NCBI GenBank assembly: GCA_012735285.1
Contig: JAAYHT010000230.1
Location: 1 to 12,778, forward strand
Length of the DNA: 12,778 nt
Direction of reading: 5' to 3'
DNA from: Clostridiales bacterium
Lineage (GTDB): Bacteria > Bacillota > Clostridia > Peptostreptococcales > Anaerovoracaceae
Under the pieces are notes generated by a model. It searched no databases, was not told where the DNA came from, and worked only from the letters and a program-made list of their open reading frames with translations. The position numbers and the translations under genes are program-made. Below are positions 7,363-12,778 of the stretch, piece by piece; within the stretch, counting starts at the first letter, position 1, and each line of letters starts with the position of its first letter.

Positions 7363-8106
7363 TTATTCTACCAAAGGGTTGAATGAAAAATATCCATCCG
7401 TTCCTACTTTGATAACCCCTCTTTCAATCCCCTGACTATATAAATCATATAACACTTCTTCAAGGTAGTCCATGTTTTCTATAATGCTTTCGGGAGTACC
7501 CTGACATGTTAAATTGTCGTAAATATATGCTTTTATTATTACAGGTGATACTTCGATCTTTTTGAAATAGATATCATGATTACCCATCTGTTTTAACAGT
7601 TTTAAAGAATCGGTAAGGATGGCATTTTCCTCTACTTTTAAAGGTGTTCCTGGTTCTATATTTGTCAGTGTCATGCCAACTAACAAAGGTAAGGCTGGTT
7701 CAGCATCTGTTTTTCTGAGAACCATCCCATCAAGGTCGATTAAAATATAACTGTTTCCGTAAGTAACTGCCGCTTCTTCCTTTCGTTCTTCAACCGTTAA
7801 AACAATTTGATCTGGCAATTTCCTAGATACCTTTGCACTTTTAATATATGGGTCTTTTAAAAGCTTGTCTCTAAGTTCCGAAGTCGATAGCCTGAATATA
7901 TTTTCACCTGTCTTTGCATTTGCAATACTGATAATTTGCTCCTTTGTATAGTGGTTATTATTCTCTACAACAAGCTTTGTTACGTCAAATATGCTTGAAG
8001 TTAAAAATTGGTAACCCGCTATAACAAGCAAAACCAATATAAAAAACTTAAGAAGGTAGCGCTTTTTTCTACGTTTCTTTTTCTTTCTTAATGGTTCAGT
8101 TTTCAT
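7363..8106 (-). CDS. ftsQ: Cell division protein FtsQ/DivIB
   Basis: This bitopic divisome protein normally works with FtsL and FtsB/DivIC to join early and late division proteins and to control septal wall synthesis. Its 247 residues comprise a strongly basic cytoplasmic tail (1-20, KKKKRRKKR), one membrane helix (about 20-38), a POTRA domain (about 40-108, FDVTKLVVENNNHYTKEQII to VEERK) and a beta domain (about 110-225). A short tail ends at VE. The short cytoplasmic part and overall size are typical of DivIB in Firmicutes. The ATG at 8106 follows an AGGAAG 4 bases away, and 15 bases separate it from murA. In Bacillus murB precedes divIB; here murA does. The POTRA domain and the neighbourhood make the identification firm despite low sequence conservation in this family. 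Confidence 0.93.
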   Translation of the reverse strand: MKTEPLRKKKKRRKKRYLLKFFILVLLVIAGYQFLTSSIFDVTKLVVENNNHYTKEQIISIANAKTGENIFRLSTSELRDKLLKDPYIKSAKVSRKLPDQIVLTVEERKEEAAVTYGNSYILIDLDGMVLRKTDAEPALPLLVGMTLTNIEPGTPLKVEENAILTDSLKLLKQMGNHDIYFKKIEVSPVIIKAYIYDNLTCQGTPESIIENMDYLEEVLYDLYSQGIERGVIKVGTDGYFSFNPLVE

Positions 8107-8121
8107 GGTTCTTCCTGCGTT

Positions 8122-9372
8122 CTATATTCTCTTAATATTTGCTCCTAACTTACTTAAAGCCAATTCAAATTTATCATATCCCCTATCTATATGGCAAATG
8201 TTTTCTACAATTGTGGTACCTTCTGCTGCTAAGCCAGCAATAACAAGGGATGCACCACCTCGCAAATCCATTGCCTTAACATGTGCCCCTTTTAACTTTT
8301 CAACACCTTTTACAATTGCAGTATTACCTTCTATCTGAATATCGGCTCCCATTTTTATTAACTCTTTTACGTGTTTAAAACGGTTTTCAAAAATATTCTC
8401 AGTTATTAATGTATACCCATCAGCACATGTCATTAAAGCCATAAATTGAGATTGCATATCAGTTGGAAAACCTGGATAAGGTGAGGTCTCAATTGGCTTT
8501 ACTGCCTTTAACTTATCAGGAGCCTTTAAGTACACCATATCTTTTTCTACAATAATCTGGCAACCTGCTTCACGTAATTTATTGATAACAAAACTCATAT
8601 GAGCAGGAATTGCGTTTCTTAACTGTATACTTCCCCCTGTTGCTGCCGCAGCAGCAAGGAATGTCCCTCCTTCAATCCTGTCCGGTATTACCTTGTATAT
8701 GGTATCTCTTAACTCCCTTTTGCCTTTAATAACAATTTCATCTGAGCCGGCACCGTATACTTCGGCACCGCAACTGTTTAAGTAGTTTTGAAGATCAACT
8801 ATCTCCGGTTCCTTAGCAGGGTTATATATTGTAGTTTCGCCCTCAGCCATGATAGCCGCCATCATTGCATTTTCTGTGGCACCTACACTAGGAAAAGGAA
8901 GGTGGATATCAGTTCCTATCAGCCGATCAACACTACAATCTAAAAGACCGTCTTTTTCCTTAATTTCAACTCCTAGAAGACGAAGGGCATATAAATGTAT
9001 ATCAATAGGTCTTTCTCCTATCGCACATCCTCCAGGATAGCTTAAACTTACTTTACCACAACGAGCTAGGGTAGGCCCCATTAAGAAAACAGAAGACCTG
9101 ATTTCCTTCATATGCTTTTGAGGAATTACATAATCATCCAATGTTGAAGAATCGACAATAATGCTGCCATTTTCCCAGGTGACTTTACAACCCATTTCTT
9201 TTAATATGGCTACCATCGTTCGATCATCAGAAAGATCTGGACAATTCTCTATAACACTAGTGGATCCAGTTAAAATAGTAGCAGCTAAAATCGGAAGTAC
9301 TGCATTTTTAGCACCCTTTAATTGATGTTCGCCTTCTAACGATTTATTGCCTATTATGTGATATCTTTCCAA
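8122..9372 (-). CDS. murA: UDP-N-acetylglucosamine 1-carboxyvinyltransferase MurA
   Basis: MurA transfers enolpyruvate from PEP to UDP-GlcNAc, the first committed cytoplasmic step of peptidoglycan synthesis. The 416 residues match the family length of about 420. Lys22 and Asn23 (KGAKNA, 20-25) bind substrate. The active-site loop PGGCAIGERP (113-122) keeps Cys116, the residue alkylated by fosfomycin, so the enzyme should be of the sensitive type. Asp305 (FPTDMQ) is the expected general base, and Arg371 (DLRGGASL) is also present. The two-lobed alpha/beta inside-out fold is implied by family membership. Translation starts at a TTG (9372) with GGAGG 9 bases upstream. An out-of-frame ATG lies 4 bases before the TTG. 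The gene follows murG after 75 bases in the slot that murB holds in Bacillus. Many Firmicutes have two murA copies, and which this is cannot be told. Confidence 0.97.
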   Translation of the reverse strand: MERYHIIGNKSLEGEHQLKGAKNAVLPILAATILTGSTSVIENCPDLSDDRTMVAILKEMGCKVTWENGSIIVDSSTLDDYVIPQKHMKEIRSSVFLMGPTLARCGKVSLSYPGGCAIGERPIDIHLYALRLLGVEIKEKDGLLDCSVDRLIGTDIHLPFPSVGATENAMMAAIMAEGETTIYNPAKEPEIVDLQNYLNSCGAEVYGAGSDEIVIKGKRELRDTIYKVIPDRIEGGTFLAAAAATGGSIQLRNAIPAHMSFVINKLREAGCQIIVEKDMVYLKAPDKLKAVKPIETSPYPGFPTDMQSQFMALMTCADGYTLITENIFENRFKHVKELIKMGADIQIEGNTAIVKGVEKLKGAHVKAMDLRGGASLVIAGLAAEGTTIVENICHIDRGYDKFELALSKLGANIKRI

Positions 9373-9376
9373 CCAT
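9344..9376 (-). other. Out-of-frame ATG mini-ORF overlapping the murA start
   Basis: The minus strand reads GGAGGTGTCAATGGTTGGAA. The ATG at 9376 opens a ten-codon frame (MVGKISHNRQ) that ends at TAA 9346-9344, inside murA. The TTG that fits MurA homology is four bases further on, at 9372. The ATG is 5 bases and the TTG 9 bases from the shared GGAGG (9386-9382). The mini-ORF may be chance, or it may compete with the weaker TTG and lower murA translation. Confidence 0.35.
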
Positions 9377-9447
9377 TGACACCTCCGCCAAGGGATTTCT
9401 TCCCCCTCTATAAAGTCATATTATGCTCCCCTGGCAGAAAACGTGCT

Positions 9448-10542
9448 TCATATCCCCAGATGGTCATATATTACATCAACCCCATCAATCTTACCAATCG
9501 ATGAGCTGGCATCAGCCATTCTATTTAAGGCCTCCCTATTATTCATTAGACGCAATATAGTCGCTTCAAGTTTCTCCGAAGTAAGGTCTTTTTCTTCGAT
9601 TAAAACAGCAGCTCCCTTATCAGCAACCACCTTGGCGTTATAATACTGGTGGTTTCCTGTAACATTAGGTGAAGGTATTAGAATCGAAGGTCGCCCAGAT
9701 GCAGTTATTTCCGAAACCGTTAAAGCTCCTGCCCTGCTGATAATCAAATCCGATGCAAAATAATATTCATGAATGTTATCTAAATATGGGAATATATAAA
9801 TCTTGCTATTTAGCTGGATATTTCTTTTAGTTAAATTATCAACTATTTCTTTGTAGTAATAATTGCCTGTTACAAAATAAAGTTTGAAATTAGGGAGCTT
9901 GTTCAAAGACACTATAAGCTCCTGCATCACACTGTTTAGTTTTTTTGCCCCCAGACTGCCGCCGAAGCACAGGACAACAAAATCCTTAGGGCTTATACCT
10001 AACTGCTTCCTGAAATCCTTAACCCCTGCTATTAGGAAACTTCTTCGAATTGGATTGCCAGTATAAACAACTTTCGAAGGTTCTTTAAAATATTTTTGCG
10101 TTTCTTTAAAGCTTATAAAAACTTTTTCTACATACTTTTCTAAAAACTTGTTGGTTACGCCGGGAATTGCATTTTGCTCATGTATGAATGCTCTTACTCC
10201 GCGCTTATGAGCCGCCCTGATTACAGGAGCACATACATAACCACCGGTACCGATAACAATATCAGGCTTGAATTCTTCAATAATTTTCCTCGCCTCAATA
10301 CTTCCTTTAATAAAGTCCCTTATGGTAAATACATTCTTATGTAGCTTTTTCCTATTGAACCCACTTGCTGTGATAAAACGAATATCATAACCGTGTTTAG
10401 GAACAATATCTTTTTCCATTCCCCTTTATGTTCCTACAAACAGAATTTCAGCAGTCCGAAGTTTTCTTTTGATCTTGTCAGCTATTGCAATTGCCGGATA
10501 AATATGTCCTCCGGTTCCTCCTCCTGATATTATAACTCTCAT
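9448..10542 (-). CDS. murG: MurG lipid II synthase, reading frame broken by an in-frame TAA
   Basis: MurG is the membrane-associated GT28 transferase that adds GlcNAc to lipid I to form lipid II. The locus reads as one continuous frame of 364 codons plus stop, matching the normal length of about 360, except for a TAA at codon 39 (10428-10426). The start is ATG 10542, with AGGAG 6 bases upstream. Before the stop lies the first glycine-rich loop GGGTGGHIYPA (7-17, with His13). After it, in full-length numbering, come HEQNAIPG (121-128), the second loop GGSLGA (194-199), SRAGALTVSE (269-278) and GNHQYYNA (296-303). The longest uninterrupted frame starts at ATG 10419 and gives 323 residues without the first loop, so it should be inactive alone. 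Possible causes are a sequence error, a real nonsense mutation, readthrough, or restart at the ATG 6 bases after the stop. Confidence 0.9.
10426..10428 (-). other. Premature in-frame stop codon (TAA) in murG
   Basis: The codons around it read GTA GGA ACA TAA AGG GGA ATG GAA on the minus strand, giving VGT-stop-RGME. MurG homologues usually have a VGT..GxE stretch here with a Lys, Glu or similar residue at the stop position. One base change from AAA, GAA or CAA would explain the TAA. No insertion or deletion is needed, because both sides are in the same frame. Confidence 0.9.
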
Positions 10543-10575
10543 GTATATCTCCTGTTTACATAATATTTATTTATG

Positions 10576-11691
10576 TTAAGTAGCTGAATGTCGCGAAATA
10601 TTCAATAGGATACCGAACGAGCCCATAAATAGCATTAAGGCATTTCCACCATAACTTATAAATGGTAGTGTTATACCCGTGGGCGGCATCGATGACGTAA
10701 CAACAGCTATATTAAGTATTACCTGAACGGCAAGCATTATAGTTATTCCTGAAGCTATCAGAGTTCCGAACATATCAGGTGCATTAAGTGCTATGTGACA
10801 CCCTCTCCAAATCAATACAATATAGCAGATTATTAAAACTAAACATCCTATAAATCCTAGTTCTTCTCCTATTATTGAAAAAATAAAGTCGTTTTGTGGT
10901 TCAGGAAGATAAAGGGTTTTTTGTATACTCTTACCTAGGCCTACCCCAAATAATCCACCTGATCCCAGGGCCAGCAATGATTGAATAACCTGCCAACCAG
11001 TGTCTAATGGATCCTCAAAGGGATCTATGAAACTTGTTATTCTCTTCATCCAATAGCCATCTTCGTCAGTAAAGACCAAAGCTGTTATTCCCATTCCTCC
11101 CAAAAATCCTATGTCTATCAAATAAAAAATATTTAAGCCGGCAACAAACATCATCCCAAAAATAATTGCGCAAATCGTAATGGCGGTTGAAAGATTGGGT
11201 TGCTTGATTATCAAGATAAAATAGACACCGCATAACAATAATAGTGGCAATACCCCTCTAAAAAATGAACGTATCCTCTTAGGATCTTTGGAAAGAAACC
11301 AAGCTACAAAAAGTATTGCACATATCTTTGCTACCTCCCCCGGCATCAGAGTAAAACTACCGACGCCTATCCATCTTGTTGCGTTATTCCTGGTAACGCC
11401 TAAAGGCGTAAATAGCATGAGTAATAAAACTATACTTATCAGCAACAAAAATGGCGCAAGCCTATTATATACATGATAATCCAATAATGAAGCTACAAGC
11501 ATAACAAAGCCGCCAAGTATAGCCCATTTAATATTATCCTTCAAATAAGCATATGGGTCTCCAGTCTCGCTAATAGAACTGTAATAGCTTGCACTAAAGA
11601 CCATTATTACACCAAATACAACCAATCCGAGAACTAGAATAACTAATAGGAAGTCTCCTGACTTCATGCGGGTTTTCTTTTTCCTAGCCAT
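10576..11691 (-). CDS. ftsW: SEDS peptidoglycan glycosyltransferase FtsW/SpoVE
   Basis: This polytopic SEDS-family protein polymerises lipid II into glycan strands together with a class B penicillin-binding protein. The 371 residues show a basic N-terminus (MARKKKTRMK) and about ten membrane segments. Family motifs are ATRWIGVGSFTLMPGEVAK (104-122), DPFEDPLDTGWQVIQSLLA (223-241) with the Asp of FEDP (227) at the position expected for the catalytic residue, PEPQNDFIFSIIGEELG (263-279) and PPTGITLPFISYGG (336-349). The start is placed at ATG 11691, which has a GGAG 6 bases upstream. An in-frame TTG at 11706 would add five residues but has no ribosome binding site. Its place between murD and murG is that of Bacillus spoVE. 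Whether it serves vegetative division (FtsW), spore cortex (SpoVE) or both cannot be decided from sequence. Confidence 0.93.
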   Translation of the reverse strand: MARKKKTRMKSGDFLLVILVLGLVVFGVIMVFSASYYSSISETGDPYAYLKDNIKWAILGGFVMLVASLLDYHVYNRLAPFLLLISIVLLLMLFTPLGVTRNNATRWIGVGSFTLMPGEVAKICAILFVAWFLSKDPKRIRSFFRGVLPLLLLCGVYFILIIKQPNLSTAITICAIIFGMMFVAGLNIFYLIDIGFLGGMGITALVFTDEDGYWMKRITSFIDPFEDPLDTGWQVIQSLLALGSGGLFGVGLGKSIQKTLYLPEPQNDFIFSIIGEELGFIGCLVLIICYIVLIWRGCHIALNAPDMFGTLIASGITIMLAVQVILNIAVVTSSMPPTGITLPFISYGGNALMLFMGSFGILLNISRHSAT

Positions 11692-11709
11692 CCAAATCTC
11701 CAACAATCA

Positions 11710-12778
11710 TTATTTTTCTAAATTTTTAACGCAGCTTTTAAAATGTTCACCTCTCTGCTCAAAGTCAGTGTACATATCCCAGCTTGCACAGGCAGGTGAA
11801 AGAAGCACAGTATCACCGGGCTCAGCAACCCTTATGCTTTCTCTCACGCACTCTTCCATATTTTTGGCTACTATAATATTAGTGAACCCTTTCTTTTCGG
11901 CAGTATCTTTAATTTTCATTGCAGTCTTACCTAACAATATTAGAGCTCTGCCTTTTTGAATAAATGCATCAATCAGCTCATCGAAGGAAGACCCTTTATC
12001 AAATCCTCCTGCAATCAAAACAATTTTGTCTTCGATAGCTTCTATGGCCTTGATTGAAGCGTCAGGATTTGTTCCTTTAGAGTCATTAACAAATCTTACT
12101 CCATTTATCTCTCCACATAGCTCAAGTCTATGTTCTACTCCTTTGAAACTCATTAGAGTTTTTCTAATTATTTCCGGTGAAATTCCAGCAAAAAAAGCTA
12201 TTGCAGTGGCAGCCAAGGCATTTTCCAAGTTGTGATCTCCGGGAATAGTTATACAATCCACTTTACAGATATCATGAGCTTTACCCCTCATGTCTTTTAC
12301 AACTATAGTGCCGTCTTTTACAAGGACACCAAAATCTAGAGCTTTTGTTCTGCTGAAAGGTACTAATTTGGCTTTGCAACCATCCTTTAACTTGTAGCTC
12401 TCTTTATCATCAAAGTTGATTACACAGTAATCATCCTCATCTTGATTCTGATATATTAAAGACTTGGCTTTAGCATAATTCTCTAAAGTTTGATGACGGT
12501 CCATGTGATCAGGCGTTATATTCAAAATCGCAGATATATGGGGGTGGAAAGTCTTGGTGGTCTCAAGCTGGAAGCTGCTGATCTCTGTGATCATCCAGGT
12601 GTCGGGAGTGGATGAAATAGCTTTTTTTGTGACAGCAACACCAACATTGCCAACCACTTCCGTTTTTCTTCCAGCTGCTTTAAATATTTCTCCAGTTAGA
12701 ATTGTAGTAGTAGTCTTACCGTTGGTTCCGGTAATTGCAACATACTTGCCCTTTCCAATTCTCCAGGCAAGTTCCACC
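11710..12778 (-). CDS. murD: UDP-N-acetylmuramoyl-L-alanine--D-glutamate ligase MurD, N-terminus outside window
   Basis: MurD adds D-glutamate to UDP-MurNAc-L-Ala in the cytoplasm, using ATP. The window holds the last 355 or so residues; the frame is open to the edge. MurD is usually about 450 residues, and the ATP-binding loop GTNGKTTTT, here near the start of the fragment, normally lies near residue 110-120. About 95-100 residues are therefore missing, and the GTG at 12777 is an internal codon, not the start. Further Mur ligase motifs are EISSFQLE, NITPDHMDRH, GDHNLENALAA, NDSKGTNPDA and LLSPACASWDMYTDFEQRG, covering the central ATPase and C-terminal domains. NDSKGTNPDA and the SPACASWD ending separate MurD from MurC, MurE and MurF. 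The gene ends 18 bases before the chosen ftsW start. Confidence 0.97.
   Translation of the reverse strand, partial: VELAWRIGKGKYVAITGTNGKTTTTILTGEIFKAAGRKTEVVGNVGVAVTKKAISSTPDTWMITEISSFQLETTKTFHPHISAILNITPDHMDRHQTLENYAKAKSLIYQNQDEDDYCVINFDDKESYKLKDGCKAKLVPFSRTKALDFGVLVKDGTIVVKDMRGKAHDICKVDCITIPGDHNLENALAATAIAFFAGISPEIIRKTLMSFKGVEHRLELCGEINGVRFVNDSKGTNPDASIKAIEAIEDKIVLIAGGFDKGSSFDELIDAFIQKGRALILLGKTAMKIKDTAEKKGFTNIIVAKNMEECVRESIRVAEPGDTVLLSPACASWDMYTDFEQRGEHFKSCVKNLEK

Noticed and set aside
9381..9440. Possible hairpin CCAGGGG/CCCTTGG upstream of murA as a regulatory RNA
   Set aside because: The stem is seven pairs including a wobble around a long loop. It cannot be told from chance, and no known riboswitch pattern or terminator is present.
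10558..10576. Inverted repeat ACATAA/TTATGT between ftsW and murG as a terminator
   Set aside because: The stem is six base pairs, almost all A-T, with no T run after it. It is followed directly by the murG ribosome binding site.
11692..11706. TTG at 11706 as an earlier start for ftsW
   Set aside because: It has no ribosome binding site, whereas ATG 11691 has a GGAG at good spacing and gives the usual MARKKK-type basic N-terminus.
12775..12777. GTG at 12777 as the start of murD
   Set aside because: The fragment would lack the whole N-terminal UDP-binding domain. The frame continues open to the window edge, so the real start lies outside.

Overview
The window is a stretch of conserved housekeeping chromosome from a low-GC Gram-positive bacterium. 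It is probably a member of the Clostridia (Firmicutes). The evidence is the AT-rich codon use, strong GGAGG-type ribosome binding sites, several TTG/GTG starts, a divIB-type FtsQ, tandem DUF881 genes and a small basic protein (Sbp) inside a division and cell wall (dcw) cluster, and a methyltransferase-pheS-pheT gene order like that of Bacillus. No species can be named from the sequence alone. Every supported gene lies on the minus strand, so transcription runs from high to low coordinates. No gap between genes exceeds 85 bases. I see no RNA gene, mobile element, CRISPR array or phage gene.

The dcw segment runs from 12778 down to 4265: murD (N-terminus outside the window), an FtsW/SpoVE SEDS glycosyltransferase, murG, murA, ftsQ/divIB, two DUF881 genes, sbp and ftsZ. 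MurA and MurD act in cytoplasmic peptidoglycan precursor synthesis, MurG completes lipid II, FtsW/SpoVE polymerises it, FtsQ links the divisome across the membrane, and FtsZ forms the ring. Most junctions are tight: TTGA stop/start overlap, ribosome binding sites on the upstream stop codon, and gaps of 11 to 33 bases. Two gaps are wider: 75 bases before murA and 82 bases before ftsZ. The latter holds a convincing extended -10 promoter. ftsA is not between sbp and ftsZ, and murB is not beside murG.

A hairpin terminator follows ftsZ. The second block, 4196 to 1, is a TrmH/SpoU-family rRNA methyltransferase, pheS and pheT (C-terminus outside the window), which together give the two subunits of phenylalanyl-tRNA synthetase and an RNA 2'-O-methyltransferase. 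No T-box leader is visible.

The main anomaly is in murG. Its reading frame is full length and in register but carries a TAA at codon 39. This separates the N-terminal glycine-rich loop from the rest of an essential enzyme. No previously undescribed system is evident. The other findings concern gene order and expression signals.
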